Source of the DNA: Ostreiculturibacter nitratireducens
GTDB lineage: Bacteria > Pseudomonadota > Alphaproteobacteria > Rhodobacterales > Rhodobacteraceae
Assembly (NCBI RefSeq): GCF_032670585.1
Contig: NZ_JAVQHL010000002.1
Location: forward strand, 1,302,001-1,366,000
Direction of reading: 5' to 3'
DNA: 64,000 nt
Positions 8,838-16,812 of the stretch are shown in pieces; the stretch's first letter is position 1; each line of letters starts with the position of its first letter. Both the position numbers and the translations under genes were made by a program. Under the pieces are notes generated by a model that was not told the DNA's origin, searched no databases, and saw only the letters and a program-made list of their open reading frames with translations.

Positions 8838-9095
8838 ATGCCGACCCGCAATGTCGTCCTGACCGATAGCCAGACCGACCTGATCGACCGGCTGATCGCC
8901 GATGGTCGCTACCAGAATGCATCTGAGGCGCTGCGGGCCGGGCTTCGCCTGCTGGAGCGCGAGGAAGCCGAGATGACCGCCTTGCGCGACCGGCTCGCCG
9001 CGGGGCTCGAGGAGGCACGCGCGGGTACGCTCGCCGAGGGCTCCGGTGAGGACGCGATCCGCAGGGCATTCGCCGCCGCGCGCACTGCATCCTGA
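8838..9095 (+). CDS. parD: ParD-type ribbon-helix-helix antitoxin
   Basis: 85-aa antitoxin. The N-terminal ribbon-helix-helix is visible in RNVVLTDSQTDLIDRLIADGRYQNASEALRAGLRLLE, and the acidic, flexible C-terminal half would wrap the toxin. ATG 8838 is preferred because AAGGGA lies 7 bp upstream; ATG 8832 is too close to that site, and a GTG at 8769 would place the upstream dyad inside the gene. The stop overlaps the parE start (TGATG). It probably neutralises ParE and represses the pair through the 8802-8818 palindrome. Toxin-antitoxin pairs commonly stabilise mobile islands. Confidence 0.92.
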   Translation: MPTRNVVLTDSQTDLIDRLIADGRYQNASEALRAGLRLLEREEAEMTALRDRLAAGLEEARAGTLAEGSGEDAIRRAFAAARTAS

Positions 9096-9439
9096 TGCCG
9101 AAGCCGTGGCGGCTGACGCGGCAGGCGGAACGCTCGCTCGTCGAGATCGCGCGCTGGACGCTGGAGACCTTCGGGCCGCGCCAGGCCGAGGCCTACGAGG
9201 CGGACCTCATCGCGCGGTGCGCTGCCATTGCCGCAGGCGAAGCGCATTCGCAGGACTGCCGCCGCTTCATCGATCCCGACTTGCCGGAAGACCTTCGCTT
9301 CACGCGGGTGGGGCAGCACTTCATCGTGTTCGTGGACATGCCGGACCAAGTGATTGTCATCGACGTTCTGCACAGCCGCTCGGACCTGCCGCGTCGGTTG
9401 GCAGCTCTGGGCCCGCCGAAAGGCCGGGAGCAGCCCTGA
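9095..9439 (+). CDS. parE: ParE-type toxin (RelE/ParE superfamily)
   Basis: 114-aa RelE/ParE superfamily toxin. Typical blocks are LTRQAERSLVEIARWTLETFGPRQAEAY at the start and RRFIDPDLPEDLRFTRVGQHFIVF in the centre, then a final strand VIVIDVLHSRSDLPRRL. Canonical ParE inhibits DNA gyrase, though other members are ribosome-dependent RNases; ParE is favoured because the partner is ParD-like. Translationally coupled to parD by a one-base TGATG overlap. Full length for the family, with no visible damage. Confidence 0.92.
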   Translation: MPKPWRLTRQAERSLVEIARWTLETFGPRQAEAYEADLIARCAAIAAGEAHSQDCRRFIDPDLPEDLRFTRVGQHFIVFVDMPDQVIVIDVLHSRSDLPRRLAALGPPKGREQP

Positions 9440-9840
9440 CGAAGCCGCGCGCCGAGGGATGAACCCACATCGTTCACACCCCGATGAAGGGTTGAACCGT
9501 TCACCCCGTTCGCGCGGACGAGGGGTCACCCCACCAATCGGGCACGGCGGCCATAGGCCCCCCGGACGGGCTTTTCGGCCTCTAGGTGTCCACCCATGAA
9601 CTGACGTGATTCCAATGCCTTGCCGAAAGGGGTCACCCCTTTCGGCTGAGACTTCGCGTGACCGGGCGGACCGGTTTCGACGTCGCTAGGGTGGTCTGAT
9701 GCGCGGCAGAACCGGGGCTGATAACGCCCTCCTTCCGGTTCCGCAGCCCCCGTGTCCGTCCGTCTCCGCCCCCTCCCGCGCCCTGCCACCGCGGCTCCTT
9801 TGCCGACCGGCGTGCATGCGCCCATCCCGCGGGGACGGCG
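9440..9840. other. non-coding stretch before primase, with palindromes
   Basis: No convincing gene in about 400 bp. It contains the near-repeats CGTTCACACCCCG and CGTTCACCCCG (around 9469-9509), the dyad GGGGTCACCCC at 9522-9532, and a longer perfect palindrome at 9622-9646. These resemble the dyads of the 7.9-kb divergent region. The stretch probably carries the primase promoter and element-specific control or replication sites. Confidence 0.5.
9622..9646. promoter_or_regulatory. 25-bp perfect palindrome, operator candidate
   Basis: Two 12-bp arms (GCCGAAAGGGGT and ACCCCTTTCGGC) flank a single central C. There is no T-run, so a rho-independent terminator is unlikely. The core GGGGTCACCCC is identical to the dyad at 9522-9532, which points to a protein-binding site for a shared regulator. 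Confidence 0.55.
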
Positions 9841-12800
9841 ATGAGCGGGCGGGACTGGCGGGCCTTCGACGCCGAGCTGCGTGCCCGCGTGCCGGAACTC
9901 GCGGTGGAGCTTCTGGGCAAGCCGACCTTTCGTGCAGGGCAGGAATGGCGCTGGGGCCGCAAGGGCAGTCTGTCGGTCGTCGTCGGCGGCGCGCGGGCGG
10001 GGATGTGGTTCGACCACGAGGAAGGCCGGGGCGGCTGGTTCTCGGACCTCGTCGGCCGCGACCTCGGCATGGCGCGCGAGGATGCCACCGACTGGATTGC
10101 CGACCGGATCGGCATGGCGGCGCTGCCCCGGCCGATCCGTCAGTCGTCGACACGAGGTGCAACGGCAGCGAACGATCCGGCCGAGCCGCCATCTGCCCCG
10201 AGCATTGGCTCTCCCGACACGCGCACTGATGACGATGCGGCGCCCGCGCCAACCCGGGCGGACGCGGCCGCCGCGCGCGCGGCCCGGATCTGGGCCAGCG
10301 CCCGAGCCGCCGCGGAGGACCATCCCTATCTCGTCGCCAAACGGGCCATGCCGCTCGCCCTGCGCATGGACGCCGGTCGCCGACTCGTCGTGCCGCTGCA
10401 GGACATCGCCGGCCGAATCCACAGCGTGGAGTTCATCGCGCCGGACGGGGCCAAGCGCTACCTGGCCGGTGGGGCCAAGAAGGGGCATTTCGCGGTGGTG
10501 GGCGCGGAGCCCGGGCCGATTGCTGAACCCGAAGGCCCGTTCCTGATCTGCGAAGGCTGGGCGACCGGTGCGAGCCTGCACATGGCGACCGGACACATGG
10601 TCGTTGCGGCGATGGACGCGGGCAACCTGATGCCGGTCGCAGAAGCGCTGCGGGCCCGATTCCCGGACGCCGATCTCGTCCTCGTCGCCGACAACGACGC
10701 GAAGCCCGACCGCGACACCAATCCCGGCGTCGAAGCCGCGCGCAAGGTGGCGCTCGCCGTCGACGGCCGTCTGGCGGTGCCGGAGAGCCCGGGTGACGCC
10801 AATGACCTTTTCTGCGCCGAGGGGTCGGATGCCGTCGCCGCGCTTGTGGCCGGCGCGGTCCGGATCCCGCCGCCGCCGCCGACCTATCCCGCACCGGTCC
10901 TTTCGCCCGACGAGGCCCGCGTCCGCCTGGCCGAGGCCATCGACCGCTTCATGGCCGCGATCCCGGACTACTGGGCCGCCGTCGAGGCCGCGCAGGAGGA
11001 GGCGAAGACCGCCGACGGCGATCGCGATCCTCTCGACTTCAACATCGTGGCGCGGGCCGCGCTGCCGCCGCTCCTCGGCCTGCCGGTCGATGTGGGCCTT
11101 GGCAAGACCTCGAGCGCGCGCGCCGCCATCGCCGAGCTGATCGGCTCGGGTGGGCTTGGGCCACGCAAGGTCGTCTATGCGGTCCCGCGCCACGATCTCG
11201 GGGCCGAACAGGTCAGGGCCTTCGAGGCATTGGGTCTCAGCGCCATGCTCTGGAAGGGCCGCACCGCCCCCGATCCCAACGACGACAATCCCGACCGGCT
11301 CATGTGCCTCGACACCGAGGCCACCTTCGACGCGCTCGAGATCGAGCACCCGGTCGAGCAGAGCTGCTGCAAGGTGAAGAACGGAGCGGAGCTGCTGCTC
11401 TGCCCCTGGTTCCACGACTGCGGCTACCAGCGCCAGAAGCCACTGGCGCAGGCGGCGCAGGTCATCGTCTGCGCCCATGACAGCCTTTTTCACATGAAGC
11501 CGCAGGCCATCGGCGAGGTCGGGCTGCTCGTCATCGACGAGGCCTTCTGGCAATCGGGCCTGCGCGGTCTCGACGGCAAGGCGACGCTGACACAGGACGG
11601 GCTCGAACCCGGCCGCACATCGCTCACCTGCTACACCGGCAAGGGCAAGATGGATGTCGGCGCCACGGCCGACCTGATTGCTGCGCGGGAGCGGCTCTGC
11701 AAGGCGCTGCGTGTCACGGAGCCCGGTCCGCTGCGTGTGGGCTTGCTGGAAGCCGTCGGTCTTACGCCGGAAGATTGCCGCCACGCTGCGACGCTGGAAC
11801 GCCGCCGCATGCGCGACGCGGGCCTCCGTCCCGGCATGTCGCCCGTCGAGCGGCGCAAGCGCATCGAGGCGGTCCTGCCGCCCGCGGGCGAGCCATGGGC
11901 GCCGCCCGGTCGCTGCGCCACGCTCTGGCTGATCCTCGCCGAGGCACTGGAGAACGGTCACGATGCCGCCGGCGCCGAACTCGTGCACGAGATGACCGAG
12001 GCGGGTTCGGTCCGCGCGCTCCGCCTGCGCTGGCGTAGTACCATGAGGAAAGGCTGGGCGGCCCACGCGCCGATCCTGCATCTCGACGCCACGCTGCGGC
12101 CGGAACTTGTGCAGACCTACCTGCCGCGGATCGACATCGGCAAACCCGTCGCCGCCCGTCAGCCCCATGTCCGCGTCCGCCAGGTGACCGGCAGTCCGAC
12201 CTCGGCCCGCGCGCTGACGCCGTCGCCCGACGCGCCCGAGCGCGACCGCAAGGCTGCAACGACCCGCCTGCGCGATCTCCGCGCCTGGATCGACCTCCGA
12301 GCCCGCCAGTGCCATCGCCTCGGCCAGGCCATCAATCTGCTCGTGGTGGGTCAGAAGGCGGCGATCGATGCGCTAAGGTCGGCCAGCCTGCCGCCGCGGG
12401 TGGAGGCGGTGCATTTCAACGCACTGAGCGGTCTCGACCGCTGGGGCGGGATCGGCGGCATGGTCGTGCTCGGCCGCACACTGCCCGCGCCCCGCACGGT
12501 CGAAATGATCGCCACGGCGCTGACCGGCCGCGTGTCCATGCCGAACCCGGAGGATGCGGGCTGGTGGTATCCCATGGTCGAACGCCGCATCCGGCTCGCC
12601 GGCGACCGCACCGCGCCGCTCGCGATGGAGGAACACGCCGATCCCATCGCCGAGGCCGTGCGCTGGAGCATCTGCGAGGGCGAGCTGATCCAGGCCATGG
12701 GCCGCGGGCGCGGCGTCAACCGCACCGCCGCCACACCGCTCGAGATCGACTTCCTCACGGATGTCGTCCTGCCCGTCACCGTCGACGCGCTGGTGCCGTG

Positions 12801-13332
12801 GTCTGATCTCCGCCCGACCCGGCGTGACCTGATGGCGCTCTCGGGCATTGTCCTCGAGAACGCGGCCGACATGGCGGCCTGCTTTCCGGAGCTATGGCCG
12901 ACCCGCGAGGCGGCGAAGAAGGACGGCCAGAGGAAGGGGACAAATGACTATTATAGAGACCTCTATAATAGCAGATTGTCCCCATCCTCCGCGGAAGTGA
13001 CCTACCGCCCGGAGGGGGCCGGCCATCGCCCCCGGTCCGCCCGCGTCGATCTCTCCCTCATTCCCGATCCCGAAGCCTGGCTCACCAACCGGCTCGGGCC
13101 GCTCGCCAGCTTCGAGATGCGGTCGATCGCGGGCGCCGGATCCGACGCATCCGATCCCGCCGACGCCGCGCGCCTCGACGCGCTCGCATCCCGCCTGACC
13201 GCCAGCATGCAGGCCGTGCTCGCCGCGCGCCGGGGCGCGCTCGATGCGCTGTCCGCCCGGCTGGACGCCGCCATGCCCGCCGCCCTACGGCGCCCCCATC
13301 ACCCCCAACCAGAAGAGGAGACCGAGGCATGA
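9841..13332 (+). CDS. toprim primase / SF2 helicase fusion
   Basis: 1163-aa replication protein of the mobile element. The N-terminal half resembles TraC/DnaG-like toprim primases: FLICEGW with Glu238, and DND at 284-286. The C-terminal half looks like an SF2 helicase: P-loop-like DVGLGKTS (417-424), a Walker B IDEA at 565-568, and a motif-VI-like IQAMGRGRG near residue 950. Between P-loop and IDEA sit Cys509, Cys510, Cys521 and Cys527, where XPD/DinG helicases hold an Fe-S cluster; that parallel is inference. GGGGA precedes the ATG. Residues about 1031-1050 are encoded by a 60-bp palindrome. Its stop overlaps the next start (ATGA). It probably primes and unwinds element DNA. Confidence 0.85.
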   Translation: MSGRDWRAFDAELRARVPELAVELLGKPTFRAGQEWRWGRKGSLSVVVGGARAGMWFDHEEGRGGWFSDLVGRDLGMAREDATDWIADRIGMAALPRPIRQSSTRGATAANDPAEPPSAPSIGSPDTRTDDDAAPAPTRADAAAARAARIWASARAAAEDHPYLVAKRAMPLALRMDAGRRLVVPLQDIAGRIHSVEFIAPDGAKRYLAGGAKKGHFAVVGAEPGPIAEPEGPFLICEGWATGASLHMATGHMVVAAMDAGNLMPVAEALRARFPDADLVLVADNDAKPDRDTNPGVEAARKVALAVDGRLAVPESPGDANDLFCAEGSDAVAALVAGAVRIPPPPPTYPAPVLSPDEARVRLAEAIDRFMAAIPDYWAAVEAAQEEAKTADGDRDPLDFNIVARAALPPLLGLPVDVGLGKTSSARAAIAELIGSGGLGPRKVVYAVPRHDLGAEQVRAFEALGLSAMLWKGRTAPDPNDDNPDRLMCLDTEATFDALEIEHPVEQSCCKVKNGAELLLCPWFHDCGYQRQKPLAQAAQVIVCAHDSLFHMKPQAIGEVGLLVIDEAFWQSGLRGLDGKATLTQDGLEPGRTSLTCYTGKGKMDVGATADLIAARERLCKALRVTEPGPLRVGLLEAVGLTPEDCRHAATLERRRMRDAGLRPGMSPVERRKRIEAVLPPAGEPWAPPGRCATLWLILAEALENGHDAAGAELVHEMTEAGSVRALRLRWRSTMRKGWAAHAPILHLDATLRPELVQTYLPRIDIGKPVAARQPHVRVRQVTGSPTSARALTPSPDAPERDRKAATTRLRDLRAWIDLRARQCHRLGQAINLLVVGQKAAIDALRSASLPPRVEAVHFNALSGLDRWGGIGGMVVLGRTLPAPRTVEMIATALTGRVSMPNPEDAGWWYPMVERRIRLAGDRTAPLAMEEHADPIAEAVRWSICEGELIQAMGRGRGVNRTAATPLEIDFLTDVVLPVTVDALVPWSDLRPTRRDLMALSGIVLENAADMAACFPELWPTREAAKKDGQRKGTNDYYRDLYNSRLSPSSAEVTYRPEGAGHRPRSARVDLSLIPDPEAWLTNRLGPLASFEMRSIAGAGSDASDPADAARLDALASRLTASMQAVLAARRGALDALSARLDAAMPAALRRPHHPQPEEETEA
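12930..12989. repeat. 60-bp in-frame palindromic element inside primase gene
   Basis: Nested arms: GAGGA.GGGGACAA on the left and its complement on the right, then four unpaired bases, then CTATTATAGAG / CTCTATAATAG around a 2-bp centre. Inner and middle arms are perfect. The core is AT-rich inside a very GC-rich gene and the length keeps frame. The plus strand encodes GTNDYYRDLYNSRLSPSS, and the reverse strand, read in the corresponding frame, gives GTICYYRGLYNSHLSPSS. It resembles in concept the palindromic elements inserted in frame into Rickettsia genes, or a binding or origin site. Confidence 0.8.
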
Positions 13333-13856
13333 GTTACGACAGGATCCGCCTCTACGACACCGGCCGCTTCCACGACAGCGAACTGCCCGACTGGTACCGC
13401 GAGGCCGAACGGCTCTGCGAGACGGAGCGTGTGGATGTCCACCGGGCCTTCGACCGCGTGCTCGATTGCGAGCACACGCTCCTGACCGAGGAGGGCCTGC
13501 TGGGCGGCGCCCTCGAGATACGGTTCTGGCCGAGCGAGATCCACGGCGTCTTCGTGCTGATCGAGACGCCGCTCTCCTTCGTCGAGCACATCGTCGTCCC
13601 AAACCCCGCGGACTGGCTGCCCTTCCTCTCCCGCCATCTCGCGCCGCTCATCGGGGTTGCCAACCAGAGCTCCCTGATCGCGCTCCACGGCAGGATCGGC
13701 AACGCCTTCATCGCCTGGGCCCGCCACGGCAAGGGCACCCACATCGGTCGCGAGACCGGCGAGAGCCGGATCGACCTCGCCAACGACCGCGACCGTCGCC
13801 GGGCCGAGCAGGCCCGGGCCGCCATCGAACGGGAACGGCGGGAGGGACGGGCATGA
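13329..13856 (+). CDS. hypothetical protein downstream of primase
   Basis: 175-aa soluble protein, translationally coupled to the primase (ATGA). I recognise no domain. It is acidic in the first half, has a central hydrophobic core (ALEIRFWPSEIHGVFVLIETPLSFVEHIVV) and a charged helical C-terminal tail rich in Arg, Ala and Glu. Its placement in the replication operon suggests an accessory function for the element. No membrane segment or signal peptide. Confidence 0.8.
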   Translation: MSYDRIRLYDTGRFHDSELPDWYREAERLCETERVDVHRAFDRVLDCEHTLLTEEGLLGGALEIRFWPSEIHGVFVLIETPLSFVEHIVVPNPADWLPFLSRHLAPLIGVANQSSLIALHGRIGNAFIAWARHGKGTHIGRETGESRIDLANDRDRRRAEQARAAIERERREGRA

Positions 13857-14062
13857 AGACGATGCGCTGGCACCCTCCGGGCTATGGTGGCGAACGTCGG
13901 GACGCGGACCGCGTCAAACGCGACGGGTGGCGCGACCAGGGCGTTCTCGCCGTCTGCATCGACGACGAGCGTCTGAGCTGGCCCGAGCGTGAACTCGTCC
14001 GACAACTGGGCGAGAATCTGTATGGGCCGCGGCAAAGCGCGCCCGACGCGCAGAAATCGTGA
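13853..14062 (+). CDS. small hypothetical protein, end of primase operon
   Basis: 69-aa protein starting at ATG 13853, which overlaps the previous stop (ATGA). It is polar, with the stretch GVLAVCIDDERLSWPERELVRQLGENLYG. No family is recognised. Tight coupling and codon use like its neighbours argue that it is real. A hairpin follows 13 bp after the stop. Confidence 0.75.
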   Translation: MKTMRWHPPGYGGERRDADRVKRDGWRDQGVLAVCIDDERLSWPERELVRQLGENLYGPRQSAPDAQKS

Positions 14063-14075
14063 CCGGACTCCCCAC

Positions 14076-14103
14076 TGGACCCCGGACTCCGCACCGGGGT
14101 CCA
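14076..14103 (+). terminator. hairpin after primase operon, terminator-like
   Basis: A 10-bp perfect stem (TGGACCCCGG / CCGGGGTCCA) encloses an 8-nt loop 13 bp after the last gene of the primase operon. There is no U-tract, so it would be at best a weak or factor-assisted terminator; it could equally protect the mRNA 3' end. Confidence 0.45.
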
Positions 14104-14785
14104 CACGGGGTCCACCCGCCAACCCGTTGAAGTTTTTGGTTCCTTCTGGGCGATTGTGTATACGGGAGGGCGCAGCGCGCGATATCGCCAGCGACAGGGC
14201 CGATTTTTTGGGAAGCCACCCCGGAATCCGGAGTCCGGCGGATGATGAAAAAGACCAACAAACGCTGGCCTTCGGGCCGGATACCTGGGCGGCTGCTGGA
14301 CTCCGCATGGAATCCAGCGCGGCAACCGGCGAGCATCCAATACAAAATCGGAAACCACATGCCCATGACGCTGCGAGAAGACTGCAAACCCGCGAGCGGA
14401 TCGAGAAAGCGCGCACGATGCAGTCGCGCGGCGTGTTGCCGATCGAGGCCATCATCAGGCTCGCGATTGGCCACGCGCTGGCGGTGGTCACCGCCGATCA
14501 TCGTGTTCCCATGGTTCGGATTGCACCCAAGCCGTGGCCAAAACCTGCCGCTGGGCGGGATCTTCACCGTGATCTCCCTGATCGGGCGGCTACGCCCTGC
14601 GCAGGCTTTTCGAGGCCATCGGCGCGCGTTGAGATGAAACAGCTTTGCATCACACTGCGGATGGTTGCATGCGCGCTGCTCTGCCGGGTTGAGATCGCGC
14701 TCCGCATTGTCTATCTCGACGGTCGGGCGGCGACAGAGCGCGCAGCCCGGTCAACGGAGACTGGATGTCAGAGCTTGTGTGATAG

Positions 14786-14808
14786 GGCTCTCTGAGTTTC
14801 AGAGAGCC
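14786..14808. promoter_or_regulatory. perfect 10-bp hairpin/dyad upstream of yjhX
   Basis: GGCTCTCTGA and TCAGAGAGCC flank a 3-nt spacer, ending 69 bp before the yjhX start. No T-run follows on either strand. It is either an operator for the toxin-antitoxin pair or a terminator for upstream transcription. Confidence 0.5.
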
Positions 14809-14877
14809 ACGTGAAACCGAAGTCGCTGGGTGCGTTTGCGCCTGGTAATCTTTTCACGTCTTTCACACGAGACTCCC

Positions 14878-15141
14878 ATGAATATCTCAAGAAACGAACA
14901 ACGTGCGCTGCACGTTTTGGCTCTTGGTGGCCGTATCCTGCACGAGCGGGAGCATGGCCCCAAGATCACCTCTGTCACCTGCGTCACGCGCGAAGGGATG
15001 ATCCTGTCCGACCTGGACATGACCGTCTTCAACAAGCTCAAGCGCAAACGGCTGATCGAATCCCGGTCCGGCGGCCCCTACCGCATTTCGAAACGCGGCC
15101 GCCTTTCCGTGCGGGCGCAACTCGACAATCAAGGAGCATGA
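14878..15141 (+). CDS. yjhX: YjhX-family toxin
   Basis: 87-aa protein of the YjhX toxin family. It matches the Escherichia coli protein as I know it through the blocks SRNEQRALHVLALGGRI, REGMILSDLDMTVFNKLKRKRLIES and GGPYRIS, ending in VRAQLDNQ. ATG 14878 gives the family's N-terminus (MNxSRxEQ); the open frame continues upstream to 14830 but without similarity. In E. coli the GNAT protein YjhQ encoded next to it acts as antitoxin, and the same order is found here with a 1-bp gap between stop and next start. The toxic mechanism is not clear to me. Confidence 0.9.
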   Translation: MNISRNEQRALHVLALGGRILHEREHGPKITSVTCVTREGMILSDLDMTVFNKLKRKRLIESRSGGPYRISKRGRLSVRAQLDNQGA

Positions 15142-15142
15142 C

Positions 15143-15643
15143 ATGTTGATCCGTAATGAAATCGAAAGTGATGCCGCCGCGATCCGTTTGGTGGTAACCG
15201 AGGCCATGAAGCTGCTACCGCAATCCAGCGGAGCGGAGGCCGCCATTGTCGACAGGTTGAGGGCAGACAACGCCCTGAGCCTGTCGCTCGTGGCCGAGGA
15301 CGGGGGCGAGGTGGTCGGTTATCTGGCCGCCTCGGATGCCCGGATCGGGGACGTGACCGGCTGGGGCCTGATCGGTCCCGTCGCCGTTCTGCCATCGCGG
15401 CACGGCGAAGGGATCGGCAGCGCCCTTATGACTGAGGCGATCCAGCGGTTGCGCGCAGGCTGCAAGGGGGCCACCCTTGTCGGCGATCCCGGCTACTATG
15501 GGCGGTTCGGGTTCAGGGCCTTTCCGGGCCTGCGGCTGGGTGACGTTCCGGCCCGGTTCGTGCAGGCCCTGCCGTTCGATGGCAGCGAACCTCAAGGCGA
15601 GCTGATCCATCATCCCGCATTCGGTCTGGAGCAAGAGGCCTGA
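15143..15643 (+). CDS. GNAT acetyltransferase, YjhQ-like antitoxin
   Basis: 166-aa GNAT-fold protein of the YhbS/YjhQ group. The acetyl-CoA pyrophosphate loop is visible in GPVAVLPSRHGEGIGSALMTEAI, and GDPGYYGRFGFRAF forms the usual late strand. A strong AAGGAG lies 6 bp before the ATG. It follows yjhX with a 1-bp gap, matching the yjhX-yjhQ toxin-antitoxin arrangement of E. coli, where the acetyltransferase neutralises YjhX. Antitoxin function here is inferred from that context; it may simply acetylate a small molecule or protein. Confidence 0.85.
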   Translation: MLIRNEIESDAAAIRLVVTEAMKLLPQSSGAEAAIVDRLRADNALSLSLVAEDGGEVVGYLAASDARIGDVTGWGLIGPVAVLPSRHGEGIGSALMTEAIQRLRAGCKGATLVGDPGYYGRFGFRAFPGLRLGDVPARFVQALPFDGSEPQGELIHHPAFGLEQEA

Positions 15644-15726
15644 CTCAAGCTCGGGCCACACATTGACGGTGCGGCCCGGGCAATCCCGCTTGCAGACTGC
15701 TGTCCACCTCCGATGCCTTTCGACGG

Positions 15727-16281
15727 TCACCCGATCCGATGAACTGTTCCGCGACCTTCCTCCGCCGCAGACGTGATCTGGAGCCCCAGCTTTTTCTTAA
15801 GCGCCCCTGAAATCATTCCCCTCGCAGTGTGCGGTTGCCACGACGTCGCCTCGACAATCTCGGCGACGGACGCCCCCTCGGGCCGCTGCAGCAGCGCGAT
15901 GACCTGCGCCTGCTTCGTGCCGGCGCGGATGGTCACGGGTTTTGGCTGGTCGGTGGCCTCTGTCGCCGGCGCGCTGCTCTGCGCTTCGTTGGCGCCCGAC
16001 GGCTCGGGGTTCGTATTCTCGGGCTCGATCCCTATCGCGGCGAGGCCGGCGTCGGTGGCGACCAGCGTGACGCCGTGGCCGTCGCCGGTCTCGCGCCAGA
16101 CGGGCTCGCCCTTGCGCATGTGGGCGTCAATCTCTTCGAGGAAGCCCTTGGCGAGCATCGTGCCGACCACCTTGGCAGCGGCGCCGCCCCGCAGGCTCTC
16201 GGGCAGCGGCAAGGCGATGCGGTCCTCGCGCTGCGCGGCGGCGCTGAGGATTACGAGCTGAGTGTCGGAAAGCTTGATCAT
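15727..16281 (-). CDS. DUF3489 protein
   Basis: 184-aa protein with two winged-helix-like halves. The N-terminus (KLSDTQLVILSAAAQREDRIALPLPESLRGGAA) and the C-terminal DUF3489 part (TKQAQVIALLQRPEGASVAEIVEATSWQPHTARGMISGALKKKLGL) are joined by a Pro/Ala/Glu linker at about 88-115. DUF3489 genes accompany recombinase/DUF2924 elements in alphaproteobacteria, which supports its belonging to the same island. A DNA-binding role is inferred from the fold pattern; target unknown. Confidence 0.9.
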   Translation of the reverse strand: MIKLSDTQLVILSAAAQREDRIALPLPESLRGGAAAKVVGTMLAKGFLEEIDAHMRKGEPVWRETGDGHGVTLVATDAGLAAIGIEPENTNPEPSGANEAQSSAPATEATDQPKPVTIRAGTKQAQVIALLQRPEGASVAEIVEATSWQPHTARGMISGALKKKLGLQITSAAEEGRGTVHRIG

Positions 16282-16375
16282 CTGGGGTCTCCGTGTTCGG
16301 AGCCGCGACCGTCGCGACCCTCCTACGACCCCGAGCCGCGCGTGGGCGCGGCAGGAGTTCCGGCGGCACCGGAAA

Positions 16376-16648
16376 TCAGCGGGCGTGCTCGCCCTCGCCC
16401 AAAGCGCTGTCGGTGATGCGCTTCAGGAGGCTGGCGTAATGTTCGAGGGTGCCGACCATGGCCCAGCCCGCCTCGTCGGGGGCGCAGTTGAAATGGTCGT
16501 CGCTGAGCGCCTGCAGGCGGGCGAGCATCTCGTCGATCTCGGCCTTCTTGCCGATGAAGGCCGCGAGCGCGGCCTCCTTGTTCCGGCGCGCCTTCTCGGC
16601 GCGGAGTTCGTGGCGCGGGGTGGTGATCGGGTTCAGGCGCGTGGTCAT
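16376..16648 (-). CDS. small hypothetical protein of the island
   Basis: 90-aa protein starting at ATG 16648. It is basic at the start (RHELRAEKARRNKEAALAAFIGKKAEIDEML) and then helical with NCAPDEAGWAMVGTLEHYASLLKRITD. No known domain; the helical pattern is compatible with a dimer. It lies upstream of, and in the same direction as, the DUF3489 gene, probably in the same transcript. It is the last gene before chromosomal-type metabolism begins. Confidence 0.7.
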   Translation of the reverse strand: MTTRLNPITTPRHELRAEKARRNKEAALAAFIGKKAEIDEMLARLQALSDDHFNCAPDEAGWAMVGTLEHYASLLKRITDSALGEGEHAR

Positions 16649-16812
16649 CGTGGTGGCTCCGTGGTGAGTTGCATCGTCCTTCTGGAGACACGTTCCCTCT
16701 GTCCTCAACGCTTATCAACTCGATAAGAACATGATTTTGAATGGTAATCGGAGCCGGCAATGGAGGGCGTGAGGGAGCGACGGCACCCGGCTCGTGCCAA
16801 CACTGATCGATC

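Larger units (their letters stand above)
14063..14877. other. 815-bp stretch without a convincing gene
   Basis: Open frames exist on both strands (for example 14242-14637 plus), but their translations are Arg/Pro/Ser-rich without domain signatures. A piece of plausible protein, RRLQTRERIEKARTMQSRGVLPIEAIIRLAIGHALAVV in two parts near 14380-14490, could be the relic of a lost gene. Two clear hairpins lie at its ends (14076-14103 and 14786-14808). Confidence 0.4.

Noticed and set aside
7932..9646. CRISPR-like array from the repeated GGGTNACCC units
   Set aside because: The units are short dyads at irregular distances, with no constant repeat and no spacers.
9526..12315. 929-codon open frame antisense to the primase
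   Set aside because: Composition is Arg/Gly/Asp-rich without domains; such mirror frames are typical of GC-rich genes, and the primase motifs on the plus strand are clear.
14076..14103. Rho-independent terminator after the primase operon
   Set aside because: The stem is strong but no U-tract follows, so it is listed only as terminator-like at low confidence.
14242..14637. 131-codon open frame in the gap after the primase operon
   Set aside because: Arg/Pro/Ser-rich translation without domain, conserved pattern or ribosome site.
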